DNA of 64,000 bases from Trichodesmium sp002260545 (GTDB lineage: Bacteria > Cyanobacteriota > Cyanobacteriia > Cyanobacteriales > Microcoleaceae): the NCBI RefSeq assembly GCF_050016015.1, contig NZ_JBNHEQ010000337.1:1-64000 (forward strand). The letters run 5' to 3'. The notes beneath the pieces were generated by a model. That model was not told where the DNA came from. It did not search any database and saw nothing but the letters and a program-made list of their open reading frames with translations. Numbering within the stretch: position 1 is the stretch's first letter; each line of letters begins with the position of its first letter. The position numbers were made by a program, and so were the translations under genes. This document shows positions 46,471 through 54,529 of this stretch, one piece after another.

Positions 46471-47496
46471 ATGACTTTCAAGATTCTGAGCATAGACGGC
46501 GGTGGAATTCGTGGACTAATATCTGTCAGAATAATTCAAGAAATTGAACAACAGATTCAAAAACTTAAAGGTCAATCTTTACATGAATACTTTGATTTAA
46601 TTTCCGGTACTTCTACAGGAGCATTAACAACCGCAGCACTAGCTATTGGCATGAATACCAATGAAATTATCAACATTTATAAACATGAAACACAGGAAAT
46701 TTTTCCCTATCAAAGCCGCTTGTGTCCAGAAAGACTTCCGTTAATTGCTAAATATGGAATTTCTGCTCCTAAGTTCTCTAATCAAGGTCTAATTAATGTC
46801 ATAAAAAGGTATTTAATTAAAAATAAAGTACCCATAAAAATTAAGGATGTAGTTAAACCAAATATTTTGATAGTTGCCTATAATATGTCTACAGAAGAAC
46901 CTACTTTTTTTGTTAATAAAGATAGCCAAGATAGTCTCTGGTATTCTGATATTCCTTTGTGGGAAATATGTGTATCCTCTGCATCTGCACCTACTTATTT
47001 TCCACCTTATGAATTAAAAAATAAAGGAGAAAGTTATGCCTATGTTGATGGAGGAGTAGCAGCAAATAATCCTACTTTAGCTGCAGTTAGTCACGCCATT
47101 AAACTAGGTTATAAGCTTGAAGAAATTTCTGTCATTTCTATTGGCACAGGTAAGAATACTAAAACTTATAAATTTGAAGAAATTGTTGATTGGGGTTTAA
47201 CTGAATGGGCAATTCCTTTATTTAGTGTAATATTGAATGCTCAAGCGAGAATTGGCAACTTATACTCTCAACAAATATTAGGGTTTTGCAATGCTAGCAC
47301 TTATCTACGTTTGCAGTTTAACTTAAACAGAATTAGTAAGTCTTTTGATGATGCTAGACCAGAAAATATTCTGCAGCTTATTGAAGCTGCAGAGTATTTT
47401 TTAAATCATAGTAAAGTTAATTATACAGAAATATATGACCAACCAAATTATATTTTTGTCAAGGAAGCGATTGCTAAATTTATTGCTCATAACTAA
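46471..47496 (+). CDS. Patatin-like phospholipase
   Basis: Lipid acyl hydrolase of 341 aa. The oxyanion-hole motif DGGGIRGLISV is at the N-terminus, the nucleophile elbow is GTSTGAL (G-x-S-x-G) near residue 50, and the dyad Asp is in VDGGVAANNP near 195. All catalytic parts are present. The layout matches bacterial CBASS/CapV- and plant-patatin-like proteins, but no nucleotide cyclase is nearby, so a metabolic lipase is equally possible. It lies between potD and potA on the same strand; the start ATG follows directly on an AATTATCAATTATCAATT repeat tract. Confidence 0.9.
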   Translation: MTFKILSIDGGGIRGLISVRIIQEIEQQIQKLKGQSLHEYFDLISGTSTGALTTAALAIGMNTNEIINIYKHETQEIFPYQSRLCPERLPLIAKYGISAPKFSNQGLINVIKRYLIKNKVPIKIKDVVKPNILIVAYNMSTEEPTFFVNKDSQDSLWYSDIPLWEICVSSASAPTYFPPYELKNKGESYAYVDGGVAANNPTLAAVSHAIKLGYKLEEISVISIGTGKNTKTYKFEEIVDWGLTEWAIPLFSVILNAQARIGNLYSQQILGFCNASTYLRLQFNLNRISKSFDDARPENILQLIEAAEYFLNHSKVNYTEIYDQPNYIFVKEAIAKFIAHN

Positions 47497-47864
47497 TAAT
47501 AAATTTGCTTTCCTTCTGTTATTTGTAGCTGTACATAAAAAATAATAGGAAAACTTGATATGTTTATTTGATTGACATACCGGGCATTAATTAATACTAA
47601 TTAAATGAATGTTTGCTATAAATATTTAGGCTTTTTTTAGAATGTTTGGAGTCAGGATTTAGAATGAATAGCTTAATTTTTATCTTTTACCATTTATATT
47701 ATATGTTTAGTCAAAAAGACGTCTTAATATAAAGTATTTTAATTCCTCTGATGATTCATAAAATTATTTTTGTAAAAAGGTATAATACTATTTATTAACA
47801 GCAAGAGAAAAATTTCAAATCTGATAGCTGACAGCCGAACGCTTACACTATAATTTACTCATAA
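47497..47864. other. Spacer before potA
   Basis: About 370 bp, AT-rich, no repeats of the common families except weak GCTGACAGCC motifs near 47825. No gene seen. Confidence 0.5.
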
Positions 47865-49004
47865 ATGGAAAACATAGCAGTCAATCTCATCAATATTGCC
47901 AAAATATTCCCTAGTCAAAATCAAAAAAAATTTATCGCTGTAAATAATATAAATCTCCAGATAAAAAAATCAGAATTTTTTTCCATACTCGGTCCGTCTG
48001 GATGTGGTAAAACTACCACATTAAGAATGATAGCTGGTTTTGAAATTCCCACATCTGGAGAAATTTATATTCAAGACAAATTAATGGGAAATAGTCCGCC
48101 ATTTCATCGCCCAGTCAATACAGTTTTTCAGAATTATGCTTTATTTCCCCATCTCACAGTGGCAGAAAATATTGCCTTTGGATTAGAAATGGAAAATCTC
48201 CAGCGCTCAGAAATAAATCGTCGGGTAACTGATACTTTAGCTCAAGTAAAATTAATAGATATGGAAAAGCGTTATCCCCGACAATTATCTGGTGGGCAAC
48301 AACAAAGAGTCGCTTTAGCAAGAGCATTAATTAAACAACCAGCAGTATTATTATTTGATGAACCTTTAGGTGCTTTAGATTTGAAATTACGCAAAGAAAT
48401 GCAGTTAGAATTAAAACAAATGCAGCAAAGGTTGGGTATTACTTTTATATATGTTACTCACGACCAAGAAGAAGCTTTAACTATGTCTGACCGGATAGCA
48501 GTTATGCACCAAGGAGAAGTTTTACAAGTAGGAACTCCGGTAGAAATTTATGAACAACCAAAAACTCGTTTTGTGGCTGAATTTATTGGGGAAAGTAACT
48601 TTTTAACTGGGCGAATAACTGCACATCAAGAAGATAAAAGTTTGGTGTTAATAGATGAAGATTTGCCCTTATTAATACCCTCTGTTAATCATCTGCCAAT
48701 AGATACAATTATTACCTTAGTTGTCAGACCGGAAAAAATAGAAATTTCCCCGCCAACTGTGACAGGAGAATCTGATTTTTCGGGGATAATAGAAAATTTG
48801 GTTTATATTGGTACAGATACTCGTTATGTTGTGCGATTAACTGACAAAACTAAAATAGTTATCCGCAGACAAAATCTTAATCCTTTTCATCTGAATCAAT
48901 ATGCTATTGGTGAGAAAGTTAAAGTTAATATTCCGGTGGAAAATATTAGTGTTTTAGCAGAAAAATTGTCAGAGCAAGAAAGGTTAAAGTTAGGGAAAAA
49001 TTAG
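47865..49004 (+). CDS. potA: Spermidine/putrescine ABC transporter ATP-binding protein PotA
   Basis: ATPase of 379 aa. Walker A GPSGCGKTTTLRMIAGFE, signature LSGGQQQRVALARAL, Walker B VLLFDEPLGALDLKLR and H-loop YVTHDQEEALTMSDRIAVMH are intact. A TOBE domain follows (VVRPEKIEISPP). The sequence FIGESNFLTGRI is typical of PotA. Powers import through PotB/PotC. Confidence 0.92.
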   Translation: MENIAVNLINIAKIFPSQNQKKFIAVNNINLQIKKSEFFSILGPSGCGKTTTLRMIAGFEIPTSGEIYIQDKLMGNSPPFHRPVNTVFQNYALFPHLTVAENIAFGLEMENLQRSEINRRVTDTLAQVKLIDMEKRYPRQLSGGQQQRVALARALIKQPAVLLFDEPLGALDLKLRKEMQLELKQMQQRLGITFIYVTHDQEEALTMSDRIAVMHQGEVLQVGTPVEIYEQPKTRFVAEFIGESNFLTGRITAHQEDKSLVLIDEDLPLLIPSVNHLPIDTIITLVVRPEKIEISPPTVTGESDFSGIIENLVYIGTDTRYVVRLTDKTKIVIRRQNLNPFHLNQYAIGEKVKVNIPVENISVLAEKLSEQERLKLGKN

Positions 49005-49177
49005 CAATTATTCTTAGCTAAATGGTAAATAGAAAACTATCATCGGATGATATGGGTATTTATGAGCGAGCGCTCTTCAAGTTAAGAAGTTGTTGTTGGG
49101 TTGACGCAGGAAACCCAACAACAACTTCTTACACTAAATCCAATGAGGGCGAATGCCATTCGCCCCTACATATATAG

Positions 49178-49873
49178 TTACAACTTTTCTGGATCGACAC
49201 CAAGGGAACGCAACATTCGTTCAAGTTGTTCAGCTCGTTGTCGTTGCTGAAGTGCTTCCTCCTCTGGAGTCATAAACCTGTTCCCTTCAGAGTCATACCA
49301 ATACAACAACTCTCGTTGATAACGGTAATAATTATTAACTTCAGTTCCTATCCCCAGAGCAATTTCTGGCATCCACACGGGATTTCCTTGTAAACGTTGA
49401 TATGCTCCATTTAACAAACGATAAACTTCAAAACTTTCATGTTTGTCTCGCTTGAAATAGTCTGGGTTATAAATAACATAATACAAGACTCCCAACCGAG
49501 CGTAATCAGTCATTTTTTCATCATATTCGTCGCCATAAGTTTTAGAAACAATCTCTAATACGAAGCTTGGAACAATATAATTTTCCTCCCAAAGAATATA
49601 GGATGAGCGCAATTTATCATCTTTCAGTTTTGGAACTCCCAGACTCAGGAAAGCATCAGGAACTATAGCAACTCTAGGATTTGACCCTGTGGTGTGGAAA
49701 ATTCCCATATTTATGCCAAAAAACCAATCAGAGCGATCGCCCCATAACTGATTTAAAATTAGCCATAGCAGGTTAGGAATTAGGATTTGTATTTCATGAT
49801 CCACGGGTTTATCGTCTGAGTCTAGTAATTCGTCACTTGATGGTAGGTTGAGTAATTTGTTGTAGTTTACCAT
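49178..49873 (-). CDS. Uma2 family protein
   Basis: Start chosen at ATG 49873 (VNYNKLLNLPSSDELLDSDD); an upstream in-frame ATG at 50020 would add 49 residues unlike the family. Landmarks are VAIVPDAFLSLGVPK (acidic site), EENYIVPSFVLEIVSKTYG, YDEKMTDYARLGVLYYVIYN. A helical tail rich in Gln, Arg and Glu (TPEEEALQQRQRAEQLERML) ends with GVDPEKL, as in many cyanobacterial Uma2 proteins. Predicted nuclease of unknown role. Confidence 0.85.
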   Translation of the reverse strand: MVNYNKLLNLPSSDELLDSDDKPVDHEIQILIPNLLWLILNQLWGDRSDWFFGINMGIFHTTGSNPRVAIVPDAFLSLGVPKLKDDKLRSSYILWEENYIVPSFVLEIVSKTYGDEYDEKMTDYARLGVLYYVIYNPDYFKRDKHESFEVYRLLNGAYQRLQGNPVWMPEIALGIGTEVNNYYRYQRELLYWYDSEGNRFMTPEEEALQQRQRAEQLERMLRSLGVDPEKL

Positions 49874-50028
49874 AATAATATGAATGTGACATTTGAGTTG
49901 TTTAATTTTAGCAAATAATTTAGCGATCGCTCTTTTGTGCAGAGGATTATTTTTTGCAGAATAAGATTTTACCATCAATATTGGGAAAAACTCCAATTTT
50001 GGTAAGGAGTTTGCAGACATTCTTACTT

Positions 50029-51587
50029 TTAACTTTTGACTTTTAACTTTTGAATTTCCTCAAGCAACTCCTGAAATTCTTGCAATTCTGGCACTCCTAA
50101 TTCTGTGAAAATAGCGATCGCCTCATCGCAATACTGTCGTGCTGCATCTAAATTTCCTAAGTTTTGATGGGTTTCTGCTATATTCTTGAGAACTATTGCT
50201 TGATGATGACGGTTTCCTATCTCCTCAAATATCTCTAATGCTGCTTGTGAATATTCCAGAGATTCGGCATACTTTTCTAACTTGAGCAAAGTCTCTCCCC
50301 AGTTTGCTAGAGCAATACCCTCTCCAGAACGATCGCCTATTTCCCTGGCTATTTGTAAATGCTGCTGATGATACTTGATAGCTTTGTCATATTCTCCTAG
50401 GGAATTGTAAGCAATACCCAAATTCCCCAAAGCAATACCCTCCCCAGAACGGTTGCCTATTTCCCTAGCTATTTGTAAATGCTGCTGATGATACTTGATA
50501 GCTTTGTCATATTCTCCTAGGGAATTGTAAGCAATACCCAAATTCCCCAAAGCAATACCCTCCCCAGAACGGTTGCCTATTTCCCTAGCTATTTGTAAAT
50601 GCTGCTGATGATACTCGATGGCTTTGTGATATTCTCCTAGGGAATCGTAAGCAATACCCAAACTCCCCAAAGCAATACCCTTCCCAGAACGGTTGCCTAT
50701 TTCCCTAGCTATTTGTAAATGCTGCTGATGATACTCGATGGCTTTGTGATATTCTCCTAGGGAATCGTAAGCATTACCCAAATTCCCCAAAGCAATACCC
50801 TTCCCAGAACGGTTGCCTATTTCCCTGGCTATTTGTAAATACTGCTGATGATACTCGATGGCTTTGTGATATTCTCCTAGGGAATCGTAAGCATTANNNN
50901 NNNNNNNNNNNNNNNNNNNNNNNNNNNNNNNNNNNNNNNNNNNNNNNNNNNNNNNNNNNNNNNNNNNNNNNNNNNNNNNNNNNNNNNNNNNNNNNNTAAA
51001 TACTGCTGATGATACTCGATGGCTTTGTGATATTCTCCTAGGGAATCGTAAACATTACCCAAATTCCCCAAAGCCTTACCTTCGGTTGAAAGATCGCCTA
51101 TTTCCCTGGCTATTTGTAAACTCTGCTGAAAATACTCGATAGCTTTGTGATATTCTCCTAGGAAAGAGTAAGCAATACCCAAACGGTTTAAACAAATACC
51201 ATCCCAACCTTTGTCTAATTTACCTAATAGTCTACCGTAGAGTTGAATACATTCCTCATAGTAACCCCAACTCCTTAGTTGAGTGTCTAAATATTCATCA
51301 ACTGGCAGTACTTTAATATCAAGAATTTTCTTTGCTCGTTCCCAGTCTCCCACTTCACAAAGATGATAAAATGCTTCTAGATAGCCTTTCACCACCTCTA
51401 ATTTATCATTCACTTCTTGCGGACATTTGTAGTCAGTCAACCAAATAACAACAGCCTGATATTGAAGACGTTTGGAAAGTGGCTTAATTAACTTCAAAGC
51501 ACCTGCGTCAAGCTCTAAAAATTCTAAAACAGACTCAGCAGGAGGTAGAATAACTTCACCTTGGGCATTGTTTTCAGTATTAACCAT
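50029..51587 (-). CDS. Tetratricopeptide repeat protein, coupled to the NB-ARC gene (interrupted by gap)
   Basis: Starts at ATG 51587 (or 51596), a few bases from the upstream ATPase stop, so translation is probably coupled. About 110 residues of helical N-terminal region are followed by 40-residue TPR units such as ALGNLGIAYNSLGEYDKAIK then YHQQHLQIAREIGNRSGEGI. Successive units are nearly identical in DNA (120-bp period). A 100-N gap lies in the array and the frames on its two sides differ only because of its placeholder length. The C-terminal end KLKVKS* is written by an AAAAGTTAAAAGTCAAAAGT repeat. TPR arrays bind proteins; here it may be the sensor or assembly arm of the adjacent STAND ATPase. 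Confidence 0.85.
50300..51160 (-). repeat. 120-bp tandem repeats encoding TPR units
   Basis: At least eight units on the two sides of the gap; neighbouring copies at 50332-50690 differ at only a few bases. Recent amplification is likely and copy number is unknown because of the gap. Confidence 0.9.
50897..50996. other. Assembly gap (100 N) inside TPR repeats
   Basis: Exactly 100 N in the 120-bp repeat array; true length unknown. Confidence 0.99.
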
Positions 51588-53001
51588 TTTCCTCATCCAA
51601 TTTCTTTAAATGTTCAAGTGACACACTACGAATTAAATTATGTTGTCTTAGCAGAAACTCACCACTGTTTTCATCAACTCTTTCCTCCACCTCAACTAAA
51701 AAGCGATCGTGCAAAGTTTGCAGCGCCACCTCTTGCTGTTCTTCATCGCACTGCCAATTTTTCAAAAGCTTCAACCAAAAACTCTCTGGCACTTCACACC
51801 TATATATTGCACTAACACAAATCAACCGATAAGCATTAAGCGCATCTTTCCGCAACCGGAAAAAAGTCTTATCCAGTCGCGACTTGACTTTTTTCCGCAA
51901 CATACGAGTATATCTGTCTAACAGAAACCTATCATCAGCACCAGTTATCCTCTTACTCTTAGCCTCCTCAATACCCTTTTCCACCTCCTCAAATTCATTA
52001 CCATACCTTTTCCAATAAGCTACCACATTACCATTAAAAGGTTTGCTGCCAATTTCTCCCGCAATCACCCGCAACGCCAAAGGATGACCCTCGTAAGCAT
52101 TACCAATACGTTGTAAATAGGGTAGGTTAGGAGAATTTTCCTCAACCTCCAACCCAGTTTTCTCGAATAACTGCAACTGCTCCGACTTGCTCAAACCAGT
52201 CAAAGGTTTAGACACCCAGAAATTCTGATAACGTTCGGGAATTTGCCCAGGGAAATCTTGGGAAGTCAAGATAATGCGACTTTGACATTCTGGAGAAGCT
52301 AAAAATTGCTCAAAAAATCTCACCCACAACTCATCCTGAAAATCACTCCATCCCTCATCCTCATTTCCCACCAAAATATTTTCCAGAGAATCAATAATTA
52401 TTAGATACCGATGTTGTCGCAAACGATTAACTAATTTATAGAGTAACCTTTCCACATCTTGATAATCATCTTGAGTGAGAGACTCTCCCCACTTTTTCAA
52501 CCAGCGGATAGCAACACTACGAAAATCTTTAGTTTCTTGCTCATTATCAAAATTTTCCTGGCGAAAGTTGCTCCAGTCTCCCTGCAAAAATTCTTGGTGT
52601 AGCTCCACCGCCAACTTTTCCGCCAAAGCAGTCTTACCAATACCACTAATACCAACCAGAATAAGTAAGCGACAAGACTCTTTAACTTTGGTAGTTAATT
52701 CAGCTATGAGGTCTTCTCTACCCACCCAAACATTATCATAAGCAAAAAATTCGACAGTAGAATTTTGAGGAGAGGGAGTAGTATTGTCCACAATTTCTTC
52801 CCAGTTAATCCCAACATTCTCACAAATACCAATAAAAGTATCTCGCTCAATGGGAAGACTGCGCCAAAAACGTTTTAAAGTTGCTTGTGAAGTTAGTGCT
52901 AGTCCACACCAAGCACCCTCTGTTTTATTCCAACCTTTCTTTTTTCTAGCTGCATCAATCTTTTGCAACCCCTCTTTAGAAGCTCTGAGAGTAACGGCCA
53001 T
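51580..53001 (-). CDS. NB-ARC (STAND) ATPase with N-terminal helical domain
   Basis: Protein of 473 aa. The first 75 residues (LRASKEGLQKIDAARKKKGW, TSQATLKRFWRSLPIERDTF) form a helix-turn-helix-like module seen before NB-ARC domains in cyanobacteria. The NTPase has AYDNVWVGREDLIAEL, Walker A GISGIGKTALAEKL, Walker B RYLIIIDSLENIL, sensor-like SRIILTSQDFPGQ and GHPLALRVIAGEIG. The C-terminus is winged-helix-like. NB-ARC plus repeats is the NLR/STAND architecture; here the repeat part is in the next gene, which overlaps or abuts it. STAND proteins commonly act as inducible switches, some in phage defence. No obvious effector domain is fused. Confidence 0.87.
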   Translation of the reverse strand: MAVTLRASKEGLQKIDAARKKKGWNKTEGAWCGLALTSQATLKRFWRSLPIERDTFIGICENVGINWEEIVDNTTPSPQNSTVEFFAYDNVWVGREDLIAELTTKVKESCRLLILVGISGIGKTALAEKLAVELHQEFLQGDWSNFRQENFDNEQETKDFRSVAIRWLKKWGESLTQDDYQDVERLLYKLVNRLRQHRYLIIIDSLENILVGNEDEGWSDFQDELWVRFFEQFLASPECQSRIILTSQDFPGQIPERYQNFWVSKPLTGLSKSEQLQLFEKTGLEVEENSPNLPYLQRIGNAYEGHPLALRVIAGEIGSKPFNGNVVAYWKRYGNEFEEVEKGIEEAKSKRITGADDRFLLDRYTRMLRKKVKSRLDKTFFRLRKDALNAYRLICVSAIYRCEVPESFWLKLLKNWQCDEEQQEVALQTLHDRFLVEVEERVDENSGEFLLRQHNLIRSVSLEHLKKLDEENG

Positions 53002-53033
53002 ATTATATCTCCAAAATAAATTTTTTTCGGCTC

Positions 53034-53079
53034 AGTTTTAGCTCACTTTTTTTCCAACTAGAAACAGTTAGCTAAAACT
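53034..53079. promoter_or_regulatory. Inverted repeat between divergent genes, possible operator
   Basis: AGTTTTAGCT (53034-53043) and AGCTAAAACT (53070-53079) are exact complements 26 bp apart. They lie in the 138-bp region between the NB-ARC gene (minus) and the small membrane protein (plus). Spacing suits a dimeric regulator acting on both promoters. Confidence 0.5.
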
Positions 53080-53139
53080 CTGCTTTAAGTACAAAAATTT
53101 CATGTTCACATAGAAATGTAAGTAACAGGAGAAAACAAA

Positions 53140-53322
53140 ATGTTTCCTCAAGAAGATATAGTTTGCACCAGTCAACCTAGCACAAATATTTTACCCATAG
53201 ATCTAAATCCATTATTAGAAAATGGAAATAGTCCAACCGCTATTATTATAGCAGTCGCTTTTTTGCTGTGGGTATTACGTCCAGTTTTGCTAGTTGCACT
53301 AAAAAATCGAAATAAGAAATAA
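53140..53322 (+). CDS. Small single-pass membrane protein (60 aa)
   Basis: ATG preceded by AACAGGAG at good distance, a strong ribosome binding site. Protein: about 32 polar residues (MFPQEDIVCTSQPSTNILPI), one hydrophobic helix (AIIIAVAFLLWVLRPVLLVA) and a basic tail LKNRNKK, so the C-terminus is probably cytoplasmic. Family not recognised. Divergent from the NB-ARC gene and sharing its promoter region; a functional link is possible but unproven. Confidence 0.6.
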   Translation: MFPQEDIVCTSQPSTNILPIDLNPLLENGNSPTAIIIAVAFLLWVLRPVLLVALKNRNKK

Positions 53323-53345
53323 TAATGACTTACGCAGATAAACCC

Positions 53346-53406
53346 AGAAACCGGGTTTTTTCGTTTATTGCTAAAAACAACTATTTATCCTAAAAACCCG
53401 GTTTCT
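53346..53406. mobile_element. MITE-like element with AGAAACCGGGTTT ends
   Basis: 61 bp, ends AGAAACCGGGTTT and AAACCCGGTTTCT, same family as at 23563 and 31416 with a different core. Confidence 0.6.
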
Positions 53407-53563
53407 TTGCGTAAGTCCTAATATAGAAATGTAATAAGGATGCAGTTTGGGCAGAGACTTGGTTGCGACAACAAAATCTTTAAGGATGGCGATCGCTTTC
53501 TTGAGAGTCTTTTATCGAATTCTCAAACAGTTATTTTTTATCTGACCGAAAAATAATAGTCGT

Positions 53564-53638
53564 CATTGCGACGATAGGAAGCAATCTCCGCGCACCCCTG
53601 AGATTGCTTCCTTCCACTCCGTTCCAGTCGCAATGACT
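53564..53638. repeat. GTCATTGCGA palindromic element
   Basis: GTCATTGCGAC at the left and GTCGCAATGAC at the right, with an inner GGAAGCAATCTC/GAGATTGCTTCC pairing, so the whole can fold on itself. A related element lies at 62387-62500. Confidence 0.65.
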
Positions 53639-53713
53639 TGGGTATAGTAATTATCCGGATGTTATATGATTAGGTATTGTCAAATATACAATACAAACCC
53701 GGTTTCTAACAGT

Positions 53714-54418
53714 TTAATCAATGCCATATTGCGATCGCAATACCAAATATAAAATTAAAATCCTAGACAACTCACGTCGTTTCAAAGGTTGAGCATCTAG
53801 AGGTGTACCAGAATTACCAAATAATTGATATACATTAAAATCTCCACTTTTACCAATAATAAATGCCAACTGCTCCCGCGTACATCGCAAGTTTGGCGCA
53901 AAATATCCATTCCCCACCCCCGAAACAATAGCTTTTGCTGCCATTGTTTCCACTGCACGATAAGCAAAATTCTCTTTCGGTACATCAAGGAAAGTGGGAA
54001 CTTCAGGGTTCAACCAGTCAAAACCCATCACATTTACCACCGCCACCGACACAACCGCTCGGTTTACCGTTCCCTCTGGATTAAAATATAAATTATTGTA
54101 ATTCTCTGTCCTCACAAAACCTGCCGTCGCCAGAATTTGGATCGCCTCAAAATCAGGGTCATCATGGGCAATATCATTATACCATAATAGAGGAATTTGA
54201 TTGCAAGTTAACAAACCTTGAAATTTATAGATCAGTCGTTTATCTGTCGCAATAGTATGTTTTTGGCCTTCGTGCCAACGTTGCGGAGCAATATCGCTCC
54301 GACTTACCCCTACCAGCAAACCCAGTTTATAATCATTCGACTCATAATTCAGAATAGTCACATCCCCATTACTGGTTGTTGGGATATAACCTTCCTTATG
54401 CTGCGCAAACGCCAACAC
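53714..54418 (-). pseudogene. 5'-truncated protein with S-layer-homology-like domain
   Basis: A 234-aa open frame whose GTG start lies in a repeat (GGGTGTGTTGGCGTTTGCGC) and which has an in-frame TAG two codons upstream, so the front was probably lost to a repeat insertion. The middle (GLLVGVSRSDIAPQRWHEGQ, KHTIATDKRLIYKFQGLLTC) is what I would expect after a longer N-terminal enzyme domain, possibly an FAD-dependent oxidoreductase (low confidence). The end is SLH-like: PTFLDVPKENFAYRAVETMA, AKAIVSGVGNGYFAPNLRCT, REQLAFIIGKSG. SLH domains attach proteins to the envelope. Confidence 0.6.
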
Positions 54419-54529
54419 ACCCTACTAACTAAAATACTGCAAATTTGTAGGGGCGGGTTCCGCGTTAAATTAACGAGTTTAACCATTAGATGAAATCAAC
54501 CCGCCCCAAAACCTACAAACATAATTATA

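Noticed and set aside
46353..46547. Plus-strand frame before the patatin gene
   Set aside because: It is built from AATTATCAATT repeats (INYQLSIINYQLS) and overlaps the patatin start in another frame.
46471..47496. CBASS-type antiphage operon around the patatin gene
   Set aside because: No CD-NTase, Cap2 or Cap3 gene is nearby; neighbours are polyamine transport genes.
53140..53322. Holin or phage gene
   Set aside because: Only one membrane helix, no phage genes nearby, and a bacterial-type context next to the NB-ARC gene.
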